A stretch of DNA of 64,000 nucleotides, taken from contig NZ_JAJUBC010000004.1 of NCBI RefSeq assembly GCF_028683095.1, forward strand, positions 124,001 through 188,000. Reading direction: 5' to 3'. Within the stretch, counting starts at the first letter, position 1; each line of letters opens with the position of its first letter. The translations under genes were made by a program, and so were the position numbers. Shown here piece after piece: positions 8,762-18,488 of this stretch. The stretch comes from Enterovibrio gelatinilyticus (GTDB taxonomy: Bacteria; Pseudomonadota; Gammaproteobacteria; Enterobacterales; Vibrionaceae). Below the pieces are notes generated by a model, which saw only the letters and a program-made list of their open reading frames with translations, did no database searches and was not told the DNA's origin.

Positions 8762-8837
8762 GCTCCTATAGCTCAACAGGATAGAGCAGTCGCCTCCTAA
8801 GCGATCGATCGGGGTTCGAGTCCCTGTGGGAGCGCCA
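8762..8837 (+). tRNA. tRNA-Arg(CCT)
   Basis: A complete cloverleaf of 76 bases: acceptor GCTCCTA pairs with TGGGAGC, followed by discriminator G and encoded CCA. The D arm is AGCTCAACAGGATAGAGC, the anticodon stem-loop TCGCCTCCTAAGCGA gives anticodon CCT (reads AGG), and the T arm is GGGGTTCGAGTCCC-like. It stands alone between flgT and the porin gene. No integrated element is visible next to it. Confidence 0.95.
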
Positions 8838-8931
8838 CTTCTTGGCCTCATCTTTCTCCAAACAATAAACCTAATCAAAACCCTTTCTTTCAACATATCC
8901 AGCTCATTCTTTTGGTTTATCACAAACAGAA

Positions 8932-8956
8932 AAACGGGCCATAAAGGCCCGTTTGT
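8932..8956 (-). terminator. Terminator after the porin gene
   Basis: Inverted repeat AAACGGGCC/GGCCCGTTT with a 5-base loop, 25 bp downstream of the porin stop on the minus strand. Confidence 0.75.
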
Positions 8957-8980
8957 ATCTAAGGACAACGTTCTAGGAGA

Positions 8981-10045
8981 TTAGAAGTAGTACTCAGCAC
9001 CGATTAGGATGTTAGTGCCGTCAGCAGCTTCATCAGAACCGTTCATGTCGTATGAACGTACGTCCATGTACAAGTAAGTGCTTGGTAGCAAGTAACCTAG
9101 GCGACCAGTGATTGCTTGAGAATCATCGTCGTTACCTAGTTTAGATTCGCTTGTTGCAGCGTAACCCGCTTTCAGTACCCAAGTACCGTCGATAACGTAC
9201 TGTGCAGTTGCAGAGTATGCATCTTGGTCATCATTTGTTAGGTTGTTTTCCATCATTTTGTATGCAGCGGTAAGGGTAACGTCACCCAGGTATACGCTAC
9301 CACCAACGATGGTGTATGAAACATCGCCAGCTTCTTTAGTTGATGCAGCAGTGCCTGCTTTCTCAACCCACTTACCATCTTTCAGTTCATACGTTGGTGC
9401 TGTTGCTGCAACATCTGCAGTGTAGCGACCTTGGTTATAGTAACCAGCGTGAACACTGAACATATCTTGTGAGTAAGATGTCGCGATACTTGCAACTAGC
9501 GCATCAGTAGTTGTACCCATGCCGCTCAAGGTTGCTTGAACGTTGAAACCATTCCAAGTTGCAGAGTCAAAACGGAAGTTGTTGTTTGCGCGGTCTTCAA
9601 ATGAAGCATCGATAGCATTGTGCCAATCGAATACGTTACCTAGACCAGGGTTTGAGTGCGGCCAGTCAACATAGTTGTAAGCAGCGACTAGCTGACGACC
9701 AAATTTGAAGCTACCAACACCTTCAAAATCCAAACCTAGGAAAGTATCACGCATACCGAATGCACCGTATTCAGTTTGGTTTGCGTCACCACTTTCGATT
9801 TGCCATACGAAGTCTGGACCGAATTCATCAAAAGCTACACGGCCTTTAAAGCCAACGCGTGATTCAATAACAGCTTGTGCTGCGCCATCACCAACTTCTG
9901 GGTTAGTAATGTGCATAAAGCCAGCAGCCTGACCGTAAACTTGAACAGCTTCACCATTTAGATCGATTGCTGCATTTGCAGAACCAGACATTGCAGCAAC
10001 TGCAACAGCCATACCTAGTAGAGAACGCTTAAACATTTTATCCAT
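8981..10045 (-). CDS. Outer-membrane general porin (OmpU/OmpC type)
   Basis: A 354-residue Gram-negative porin of the 16-strand trimeric type, giving passive entry of small solutes through the outer membrane. The signal peptide MDKMFKRSLLGMAVAVAAMS ends near SANA; the mature part starts AIDLNGEAVQVYGQAAG. Typical porin features are alternating aromatic strands, an acidic constriction-loop candidate (NVFDWHNAIDAS) and the C-terminal phenylalanine (GAEYYF) needed for assembly by the Bam complex. It is monocistronic with a strong terminator. Which vibrio porin it is cannot be fixed; a chitoporin-like role is possible, since several vibrio porins start similarly. Confidence 0.85.
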   Translation of the reverse strand: MDKMFKRSLLGMAVAVAAMSGSANAAIDLNGEAVQVYGQAAGFMHITNPEVGDGAAQAVIESRVGFKGRVAFDEFGPDFVWQIESGDANQTEYGAFGMRDTFLGLDFEGVGSFKFGRQLVAAYNYVDWPHSNPGLGNVFDWHNAIDASFEDRANNNFRFDSATWNGFNVQATLSGMGTTTDALVASIATSYSQDMFSVHAGYYNQGRYTADVAATAPTYELKDGKWVEKAGTAASTKEAGDVSYTIVGGSVYLGDVTLTAAYKMMENNLTNDDQDAYSATAQYVIDGTWVLKAGYAATSESKLGNDDDSQAITGRLGYLLPSTYLYMDVRSYDMNGSDEAADGTNILIGAEYYF

Positions 10046-10473
10046 GGAAGACTCCTTAAAAAGTAAATTACCGGTGAAGAGTTCGCTGCTCTTAGTTGGC
10101 CGCCGAAAGCAACGACACCGATGTTTATCTATTGATTCGATATATCAACGAAGTGGAGCTTAATTCGTATCGATAAAAAAAAAACACATTGCTGAATGAA
10201 ATTTGAATTGGTTCAAACTTCACACATAAAACGTTATTAACACTTTAAAATCAATGGCTTGCTCTAATATAAAAAACCCTAAAGCCAGAGGATCATTTAC
10301 ATAAATGACACGCAAAAGGATCACGATCACAGCGTGACCTAAATAGCCGAAAGATATAAACATCCCCGACCAAAACCTAAATGATTTAAAGTGAGCTGAT
10401 ACGCATATTTTTTTCGACTTGAAGATTGAGAATTGAGCCGTTAGCAATATGTTCTGTGTTTCGATGTTTAAAC
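10046..10473 (-). promoter_or_regulatory. Porin upstream region with long leader
   Basis: This AT-rich gap of roughly 430 bp holds no convincing gene. On the minus strand an AAGGAG ribosome site lies just before the porin ATG. The 18-base element GTTGGCCGCCGAAAGCAA (plus strand 10095-10112) sits about 50-67 bases upstream of the ATG and recurs exactly in front of the second porin (15201-15218). A CRP-like sequence, minus strand CTGTGATCGTGATCC (10319-10333), has a counterpart upstream of the second porin too. A promoter could not be assigned with certainty. Confidence 0.5.
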
Positions 10474-10508
10474 AAAAAAAGCCCCCCGTAATCTACGGGG
10501 GGCTTTCT
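10474..10508 (-). terminator. Terminator after gltX
   Basis: A GC-rich perfect stem of 11 bp (AGCCCCCCGTA/TACGGGGGGCT, 3-base loop) followed on the minus strand by a run of seven Ts. It ends the gltX transcript. Confidence 0.93.
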
Positions 10509-10542
10509 GTTAGCTTAAGCTCTTTAAAAGAAGATTCTTGGC

Positions 10543-11964
10543 TTATTGCGCTTCACGTTGAGCAATGAAAGCTAACGCTTGTTCAATACGAGATATAACG
10601 CGAGGCTTACCAATCAGGTTCATAACAGCATCAACCGATGGTGACTGACCTTGGCCTGTCACTGCAACACGAAGTGGCATGCCGACTTTACCCATACCAA
10701 GGTCAAGTTCCGTGCAGGTATCAGCAATAACAGAATGAAGGTTATCCACCGTCCAATCATCAACTGCATTCACTTTAGTCAACGCTAACTCAAGCGCTTC
10801 CTTGGCAACAGGGCGAAGGTGTTTCTTCGCAGCACCCGCTTCGAATTCTTCAAAGTCTTGATAGAAGTAACGGCTTTGCTCTGCCAACTCAATCAAAGTG
10901 TTGCAACGCTCGCCCACCAACTTAATCACATCTGTAATTGCTGGGCCATTGGCTGTATCGATAGATTGTTGATCAAGGTGCCATTGCAAATATTTTGCAA
11001 CGTACTCAGGTTCTGCCGTCTTGATATAGTGGTTGTTCAACCAAAGCAGCTTGTCAGTGTTAAATGCAGATGCTGATTTACTCACTGATTCAAGGCTAAA
11101 TAGGTTAATCATTTCTTCCAAAGAGAAGATTTCTTGATCGCCATGTGACCAACCCAAACGCACTAAATAGTTCAATAACGCTTGTGGCAAGTAACCTTCA
11201 TCACGATATTGCATAACGCTCACTGCACCATGGCGTTTTGAAAGTTTCGCGCCATCATCTCCCAAAATCATTGAACAATGGGCAAACTCAGGAACAGCTG
11301 CGCCAATTGCTTTATAGATATTGATTTGACGAGGCGTGTTGTTGATATGATCTTCACCACGAACTACCTGAGTGATGCCCATATCCCAATCATCGATAAC
11401 AACACAGAAGTTATACGTTGGACTACCATCGGTACGACGAATAATCAGATCATCCAATTCGCTGTTTGCAATTTCGATGCGGCCACGAATTTTATCGTCA
11501 AAAACCACAGTCCCTTCTTTAGGGTTACTGAAACGAATACAGAAAGGAGAACTTTCTGTTGCTTCTGCATTTGCAGCTATCACACGTGGGTGATTTGCAT
11601 CGTATCGTGGCTTAGTACCTGCGGCCATCTGCTCTTCGCGGATCTCGTCGAGAAGTTCTTTTGGCGCATAACATTTGTACGCTTTACCTTCTGCAAGTAA
11701 TTGATCAACAACTTCGTTATAGCGGTCAAAGCGCTTGGTTTGGTAGTACGGCCCTTCATCCCAATCCAGACCTAGCCACTGCATTCCCTCAATGATCGCA
11801 TCAATTGCTTCTTGAGTAGAACGTTCAATATCAGTGTCTTCAATACGAAGGACAAACTCTCCGCCAGTGTGTTTAGCGTAAAGCCATGAATAAAGTGCAG
11901 TGCGAGCACCGCCTACATGCAAGAAGCCTGTTGGGCTTGGTGCAAAACGTGTTTTAACCTTCAT
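10543..11964 (-). CDS. gltX: Glutamyl-tRNA synthetase
   Basis: Charges tRNA-Glu with glutamate in the cytoplasm. The 473-residue protein is a class I synthetase with the HIGH-like motif [12 protein letters not shown] (about 15-26), the zinc-less insert usual for the family, and the KMSKS-like loop [13 protein letters not shown] (about 235-247). The C-terminal anticodon-binding domain is helical. Length is as in other gamma-proteobacteria. The gene is monocistronic with its own terminator. Confidence 0.98.
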   Translation of the reverse strand: MKVKTRFAPSPTGFLHVGGARTALYSWLYAKHTGGEFVLRIEDTDIERSTQEAIDAIIEGMQWLGLDWDEGPYYQTKRFDRYNEVVDQLLAEGKAYKCYAPKELLDEIREEQMAAGTKPRYDANHPRVIAANAEATESSPFCIRFSNPKEGTVVFDDKIRGRIEIANSELDDLIIRRTDGSPTYNFCVVIDDWDMGITQVVRGEDHINNTPRQINIYKAIGAAVPEFAHCSMILGDDGAKLSKRHGAVSVMQYRDEGYLPQALLNYLVRLGWSHGDQEIFSLEEMINLFSLESVSKSASAFNTDKLLWLNNHYIKTAEPEYVAKYLQWHLDQQSIDTANGPAITDVIKLVGERCNTLIELAEQSRYFYQDFEEFEAGAAKKHLRPVAKEALELALTKVNAVDDWTVDNLHSVIADTCTELDLGMGKVGMPLRVAVTGQGQSPSVDAVMNLIGKPRVISRIEQALAFIAQREAQ

Positions 11965-12209
11965 GTTAATCCTATTACGTTTGGCAAAATTTGAGTGATG
12001 CGGAGAGAGCTCCGTGTGGGCGCTATTGTAAGCGGAGTCTCACGCTTGGACAACGTTAGACTTTATAGAGAGGTACGACGCTGCAAACTTAGAAGTGTTA
12101 AACAACAAGTTAATATCAAAAAAAGATTCATATCTTATTTATTTACGAGAATTTCAAATCACTCCTAAGATTATCTTGACTCAAATCACAAAAAGTCAGG
12201 GAGATTCTG

Positions 12210-12404
12210 ATGAAAAAACTACTACTTGGTATCGCTGTATTTGGCTTTACTTCAGCAACTAGCTTATCTGCATCAGCTAGTGGTGCATCAGCAGCAACGC
12301 AGGCTGGCCCGCTCGTTACTTGCGAATATAGCGATGGCTCTAAAAATGAAGTTCCATTACTGCTTTGTCGATACAACGACAGCGATGGGAGAATTGTCCT
12401 ATAG
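12210..12404 (+). CDS. Small secreted two-cysteine protein (TQAGP family, copy 1)
   Basis: A 64-residue protein of unknown function. A good ribosome site (CAGGGAG) precedes the ATG, and a terminator follows within 30 bp, so the gene is a complete unit. Residues 1-28 look like a signal peptide (MKKLLLGIAVFGFTSATSLS...). The mature part starts ATQAGPLVTCEYSDG and contains two cysteines, the second in VPLLLCRY, which may form a disulfide in the periplasm or outside. The TQAGP block and the P-x-LLC-R ending recur in the gene at 13463-13660, so the two are paralogues. I recognise no known family. Confidence 0.7.
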   Translation: MKKLLLGIAVFGFTSATSLSASASGASAATQAGPLVTCEYSDGSKNEVPLLLCRYNDSDGRIVL

Positions 12405-12430
12405 CGCTCAGCGTCAAACGACAAAACGCA

Positions 12431-12456
12431 AAAGAACGCCCTAGAGCGTTCTTTTT
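12431..12456. terminator. Bidirectional terminator
   Basis: Stem AGAACGC/GCGTTCT with a 6-base loop (433-452) and a T-run after it on the plus strand and an A-run before it. It lies between the converging 12210-12404 and 12486-13199 genes and may serve both. Confidence 0.75.
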
Positions 12457-12485
12457 AATAGCAACAAGCAAATACGCTCAAACAA

Positions 12486-13199
12486 TCAAGAACGTACGTT
12501 CTTTACTGCCCACTGTAGGAACTGGCTCTGCTGTTCAGGACTCATACGTAGAAAATCTGCCTGAAGCAAAATGATAGAATTTTCAGAGGACATATTTTGA
12601 ACAGGCTGAGTCAACACTTGCTTTTGTGGCACAACAGGCATGGATTCAACCGGCTTCTGAGCAATTTCTGATACTTTTCCCTCAGGAGTAAGCAAAACGA
12701 TAGGCGCTGTCTGCGAAGATATTCCTAGGACAATTCCTTGCTTTTCATTAAATTTTGCAAGCTCTTTTTCGTAATCCCTCAAAAAACCAGGACTATGGGG
12801 AAGAATGTTTTGTTGAGAAGAAACGGTATTTCCCGACTGGTCAGTCAAAGAAAAAGAAGGTGATTGTTTAAAATCTTTTACTTGGGATTCTCGATCAATT
12901 TGGCGTGCAGACTCAATCAAGATATCTGTGTTTTCGGAGACAAACGTAACAACTAAAGGGTCTGATTTGAATTTCTCGAACTCTGAACCAGTAGCAATCA
13001 ACTTTGAAAGACGGATAACCAATTGATTGGTTCCATTTTCCATAGAGAATTGACTCTGCCCCATCACGGACATAGGTAACTCTTCACCGTTAACAATTAT
13101 TGCCTCTACATCTTTATGAAGCTTCACATTAACTGCTGCACTAGCAAAAAATGGCACTAAAGCTCCAACTACGAGTATTGTTTTCAAAACCTGTTTCAT
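12486..13199 (-). CDS. DUF2057 family secreted protein
   Basis: A 237-residue exported protein; start set at ATG 13199 (MKQVLKTILVVGALVPFFAS) because it gives a clean signal peptide and a GGAGG-like site precedes it. The mature N-terminus (AVNVKLHKDVEAIIVNGEELP) and the segment GTNQLVIRLSKLI match the DUF2057 (YccT-like) family, periplasmic proteins of unclear role. The C-terminal 50 residues are glutamine- and proline-rich and end in a helix. It lies between the two small TQAGP genes. Function unknown. Confidence 0.75.
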   Translation of the reverse strand: MKQVLKTILVVGALVPFFASAAVNVKLHKDVEAIIVNGEELPMSVMGQSQFSMENGTNQLVIRLSKLIATGSEFEKFKSDPLVVTFVSENTDILIESARQIDRESQVKDFKQSPSFSLTDQSGNTVSSQQNILPHSPGFLRDYEKELAKFNEKQGIVLGISSQTAPIVLLTPEGKVSEIAQKPVESMPVVPQKQVLTQPVQNMSSENSIILLQADFLRMSPEQQSQFLQWAVKNVRS

Positions 13200-13412
13200 A
13201 CTGCCCTCCATGAAAAACGAAAACACTTTAAAAAATGCTGCAGTCAATACTACTACATATGTATCAAAATTCAGAAGGGGATATTCACATCAGTCCATAT
13301 GACAAATTATATGGCAAGCCCTGTTAGTTTAAGCATAAACAAACATAATTTTGTCCAATATGTATCAATGACATTTTCTATGTAAAACGCTAATTCAGTC
13401 TCTTGATACAAA

Positions 13413-13443
13413 ATAAAAAGCCCTGACAATAGAGTCAGGGCTT
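13413..13443 (-). terminator. Terminator after the second TQAGP gene
   Basis: Stem AAGCCCTGAC/GTCAGGGCTT followed on the minus strand by a T-rich tract, about 20 bp after the stop of the 13463-13660 gene. Confidence 0.85.
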
Positions 13444-13462
13444 CGACACTCAACCAAATTAA

Positions 13463-13660
13463 TTATTCATTCTGGTATTGCTCAGGAACCTCTCCACCGC
13501 GACCTTTGCACAAAATAGGTGGCATCACAGTTGGTTCCCCATTAATGATACAAGTCCTTTCCCAAAGTGTTGGTCCAGCTTGGGTTCCACTTGCCTGAGC
13601 GACACCCATACCTGAAGCCACAACCACCGTTAACATCACAATTGTTTTTAATATGCGCAT
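13463..13660 (-). CDS. Small secreted two-cysteine protein (TQAGP family, copy 2)
   Basis: A 65-residue protein of unknown function with its own ribosome site (TAGGAG 8 bases before ATG 13660) and terminator. A signal peptide MRILKTIVMLTVVVASGMGV is followed by the mature SGTQAGPTLWERTCIINGEP and then PPILCKGRGGE. It shares with the 12210-12404 product the TQAGP start, a TC cysteine, and a second cysteine in P-x-(I/L)LC-(K/R). The spacing between cysteines differs by two residues. The two genes are on opposite strands and 1.1 kb apart. Confidence 0.7.
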   Translation of the reverse strand: MRILKTIVMLTVVVASGMGVAQASGTQAGPTLWERTCIINGEPTVMPPILCKGRGGEVPEQYQNE

Positions 13661-13811
13661 ATCATTTCTCCTATTGCGTGATATTGCTCGCAATTTGAGA
13701 ATAGAACAGGTTGTTTTTTTTGTGACAAAAATAAGATGACTTTTTCTTTATCCAAATCAATTGATTAATTGATGTTATCTTCAATGTGTCAAAATTGCTG
13801 ACAAAAACCCA

Positions 13812-13841
13812 CAAAAAAGCCCTCGCATAGGCGAGGGCTGT
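13812..13841 (-). terminator. Terminator after the second porin
   Basis: Stem AGCCCTCGC/GCGAGGGCT with a 4-base loop and a T-run on the minus strand, 16 bp after the porin stop. Confidence 0.88.
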
Positions 13842-13856
13842 TACTATCCGTATTAC

Positions 13857-15149
13857 TTACAGAAAGTTATAAGGAACGATAACTTGCAGACGGAAGTCTT
13901 GACGAGCCCAATCAGAATTGTCGCTCATGTCACGCTCAAGGTGAGTTGCGTGGAATCGAATCGTTGAGCCTTTCAGAGCACCATTTGGTACTGAATAGCC
14001 GATAGTACCATTAACTGCATACTCAGCATCCCAAGCAACTTTCTCTTCACTGATGTCAGAAAGTGCTACACCAGCGTAAGCAAACCAACCATCACCTAGG
14101 TCAAAGTTGAAGCGGTTATACCAAGCGATCTGGCTGTCTTGGTTCCAATCTGAAAGTGCATCCCACCACTGCTGCCAAGTACCGTTGTTCGAACCATAGG
14201 CGCGAACTGTACGAGGAGAGAACTCAGCTGAGTTTTTGGTGTGAGTGTAACGTACTTGAGAATCCCACTTCACATCACCCAATGGCATTGCGAACTGAAT
14301 ACCGTGGTGAGCACCTAGGCCATCATAAGTAGATTTGTCATTTACAGCGTAGATGCCGTAACCCAGGCTCCAACCATCTGCTGCGTAGTTAAACTTAGCA
14401 GTGTAAGAAGTTGAAGAATCATCAGAGCCACCGTTAGTTAGGTTTGCTTGACCAACACCTAGATCAACAGACACATCACTTACTGCGCCAACTAAACCAA
14501 CTGAGTGCAAGAAATCAAATGCTTGTTTACCTTGAGGGGTTCTCTCTACAGTTTCCCACCAAGAAGCAGTATGCTGGTCAGCAAAGCCATAACCTAGTGT
14601 CCAACCACTTAGATCAACAAATGCTTTACCGCCGCGATAAGTACCAGGGACGAAAGACCAAACGTTACCGATGGTACCTACACCCATTTGTGTTAGACCA
14701 ACATCACCACGAACAGTGCCGTTATTGAACTTAAGCGCTACTTTGGTTGCTTTGAACGTACCAGCAGTCTCTTGAGAACCCCAGCCGTCACACAATACGA
14801 TTTCAGAACAGTTACCAGTTTGGTCATAAAGCGTACCACTAAGGTAACCACCTAAATCAAGGCCCACACCTGTATCACCACTAGTTAAACCAGAAGCGAA
14901 ATTTACACCAACGTTCCAATCGCTGTAATTAAATGCAGCGTTGAAACCATCACCAGTGTCAGTTTGACGGATACGAGTATCAGAAACTACAACTGTAGAC
15001 AGAGATGCACCTTCAAGAAACTCATTCAGCTTCTCAACATATTGGTCACCTGCAGCACTGCCCGTAGCAGCTTGTGCTGGCATAGCTACAACACCTAGGA
15101 TCGCAGCAGTCAAAGCAGAAACTTTGAACATGGTTGAACGTTTTTCCAT
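13857..15149 (-). CDS. Outer-membrane beta-barrel porin next to ligA
   Basis: A 430-residue outer-membrane channel. Signal peptide about residues 1-27 (MEKRSTMFKVSALTAAILGV, cleavage near AQAA). The mature protein shows alternating strand patterns throughout, two cysteines in NCSEIVLCDGW that could form a loop disulfide, and a C-terminal aromatic strand ending VPYNFL. The overall look (FLEGASLSTVVVSDTRIR near the N-terminus, long loops) resembles OprD-type substrate-specific porins. In V. cholerae a chitin-induced porin gene lies next to ligA, so a sugar or chito-oligosaccharide channel is a reasonable guess, not shown here. An alternative start 18 bases downstream (MFKVSAL) is possible. Confidence 0.7.
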   Translation of the reverse strand: MEKRSTMFKVSALTAAILGVVAMPAQAATGSAAGDQYVEKLNEFLEGASLSTVVVSDTRIRQTDTGDGFNAAFNYSDWNVGVNFASGLTSGDTGVGLDLGGYLSGTLYDQTGNCSEIVLCDGWGSQETAGTFKATKVALKFNNGTVRGDVGLTQMGVGTIGNVWSFVPGTYRGGKAFVDLSGWTLGYGFADQHTASWWETVERTPQGKQAFDFLHSVGLVGAVSDVSVDLGVGQANLTNGGSDDSSTSYTAKFNYAADGWSLGYGIYAVNDKSTYDGLGAHHGIQFAMPLGDVKWDSQVRYTHTKNSAEFSPRTVRAYGSNNGTWQQWWDALSDWNQDSQIAWYNRFNFDLGDGWFAYAGVALSDISEEKVAWDAEYAVNGTIGYSVPNGALKGSTIRFHATHLERDMSDNSDWARQDFRLQVIVPYNFL

Positions 15150-15622
15150 GGAAAATAACTCCTAAAAGGGATATCTAAATGCCATCTCACTGCTTTAAAG
15201 GTTGGCCGCCGAAAGCAATGATCAGATTATTTGCATTTCTAAAACGACATAAACCTTGCCACTTTAGATTTTTAGAAACCGATTGAACTCTCCCTCAACC
15301 GATGTGTCCCAGACTACTTCCCCCAAAAAAAACATCAACGAGAACTTTATTTGTTATTAAAAAAATATGACTAGGTGCAAAGTTCCCCACCAGTTCGTGA
15401 TCATGATCTCTTATTTATATAAAAACATGAACGTAGAAATATAAATTTATTATTTTCAATGAGTTGCATTACAGTCAATAGTGAGAAAATTATTGATTAT
15501 AAAAACACAGCGATCAGGATCACATATAATCTTTACCGAAAAACATTCAATAATTAGTCAAATTTACACCATAATTCTCTTCGTAAATTATTAGATCTGG
15601 ATCGCAAGTGATTTCTAACACA
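15150..15622 (-). promoter_or_regulatory. Upstream region of the ligA-side porin
   Basis: About 470 bp without a gene, very AT-rich. Reading toward the porin, the leader carries the same 18-mer as the first porin (plus strand GTTGGCCGCCGAAAGCAA at 15201-15218), roughly 50-70 bases before the ATG. Further up, minus-strand ATGTGATCCTGATCG (15511-15525) and a second GATCATGATCAC motif near 15399 look like CRP-type half-palindromes. This suggests shared control of the two porins, probably by carbon status, which is inference. Confidence 0.5.
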
Positions 15623-15653
15623 TAAAAAAACGCCAGCATACGCTGGCGTTTTA
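15623..15653 (-). terminator. Terminator after ligA
   Basis: Stem AACGCCAGC/GCTGGCGTT with a short loop and seven Ts on the minus strand, 22 bp after the ligA stop. Confidence 0.93.
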
Positions 15654-15674
15654 TCTCATCTATGAATGGTTTAA

Positions 15675-17714
<2,040 letters not shown>

Positions 17715-17915
17715 TCAATCGACGAGTAAAGGATAAATAGAATAAGGCGGTAGTATAACCTCAAGCTTACGTTCGTTGCAGTCAAGCCGTGTCGAAATTC
17801 ATCGTTGATGACCGAGATTCACTCATCACAATATTCTGCTCAAAGCCGCATTCATTGCTTGTTGAAAGCTGTCCTCGCCAGTAATATGAAACCGAATTTA
17901 TGGGTGAGTCCTTGT

Positions 17916-18392
17916 ATGTGCAGTTCTTGGAATAAACAACGAAGTCTATTGGGCGTTTTGCTCAGTTTGCTGCTCGTCTGTTTTTCCGCTGGTGCATCAA
18001 CACCTTTTGAACAACAAACAGCCGCTGCAGATTTTTCGATCGTCGTTCTATCTCCTGCGACTTATCACCAGCAAGACAGTTCTGATTCACAAAACGACGT
18101 TCACCCCGAACATCGTGCTCCCGCAAAATCCATCGCCCCAGATTTAGCTTCCACGCTTCGAAACGGCTCTTTTCTACCCGAGCGATTGCACAATTCAGAG
18201 CCTAACTACGAACTCGTCTTCGATTTTGAACCCTCAAGCATTCCATCACGATTGCAACACGTGCACGTTTCTTCGCGTCACTGGCATGATTGGACATTAA
18301 AAGGCCCTCCGTCTTCTTTGCACCGTATATCAGGATGGAAGGAATCCAATCTGCTCTATCGGTTTATCAGCCAAGCTGACACTTCGTCTTAA
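17916..18392 (+). CDS. vemP: VemP, Sec-export monitor with translation-arrest sequence
   Basis: VemP is a secreted regulatory polypeptide known from V. alginolyticus: when its own export is slow, its nascent chain stalls the ribosome and thereby allows translation of the downstream secD2-secF2. Start at ATG 17916 (MCSSWNKQRSLLGVLLSLLL), preceded by GGTGAG, gives 158 residues, close to the known length; longer in-frame starts lack a ribosome site. A signal peptide ends near SAGAS. The C-terminus has HRISGWKESN (136-145), matching the core of the arrest motif HRIxGWKE, then LLYRFISQ with a glutamine at 153. The distal half differs from the published motif as I recall it. Position directly before secD2 confirms the assignment. 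Confidence 0.88.
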   Translation: MCSSWNKQRSLLGVLLSLLLVCFSAGASTPFEQQTAAADFSIVVLSPATYHQQDSSDSQNDVHPEHRAPAKSIAPDLASTLRNGSFLPERLHNSEPNYELVFDFEPSSIPSRLQHVHVSSRHWHDWTLKGPPSSLHRISGWKESNLLYRFISQADTSS

Positions 18393-18477
18393 TTCATAAC
18401 ATTGAGCGTCTCGCTCACCGCTTTTGCACGTTTAAACACCATGCCTCGCGCGAACTTATCGCATGTGGAGGGTCTTT
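18300..18477 (+). promoter_or_regulatory. Long-range stem masking the secD2 ribosome site
   Basis: AAAGGCCCTCC inside vemP (18300-18310) is complementary over 11 positions, with one G-U pair, to GGAGGGTCTTT (18467-18477), which contains the GGAGGG ribosome site upstream of secD2. Two more wobble pairs can extend the helix inward. VemP-type control is known to work by arrest-dependent unfolding of such a structure. The strand in vemP is about 60 bases upstream of the presumed stall codon (18372-18374), so queued ribosomes or a rearrangement would be needed to open it. Confidence 0.6.
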
Positions 18478-18488
18478 ACGTGTCATGA

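Noticed and set aside
8762-8837. tRNA-Arg as a prophage or island attachment site
   Set aside because: No integrase, direct repeat or foreign gene lies next to it.
8684-8968. Open frame on the minus strand over the tRNA-Arg
   Set aside because: The middle part (GTRTPIDRLGG...LLSYRSER) is the known false translation of the reverse strand of a tRNA; the frame has no ribosome site.
10220-10447. 75-codon frame between the porin and gltX terminator
   Set aside because: AT-rich, no ribosome site, lies over the porin promoter region.
17805-17915. Longer vemP starting at 17805 or 17886
   Set aside because: Neither start has a ribosome site, and the extra residues would stand before a clear signal peptide; 17916 also gives the expected length.
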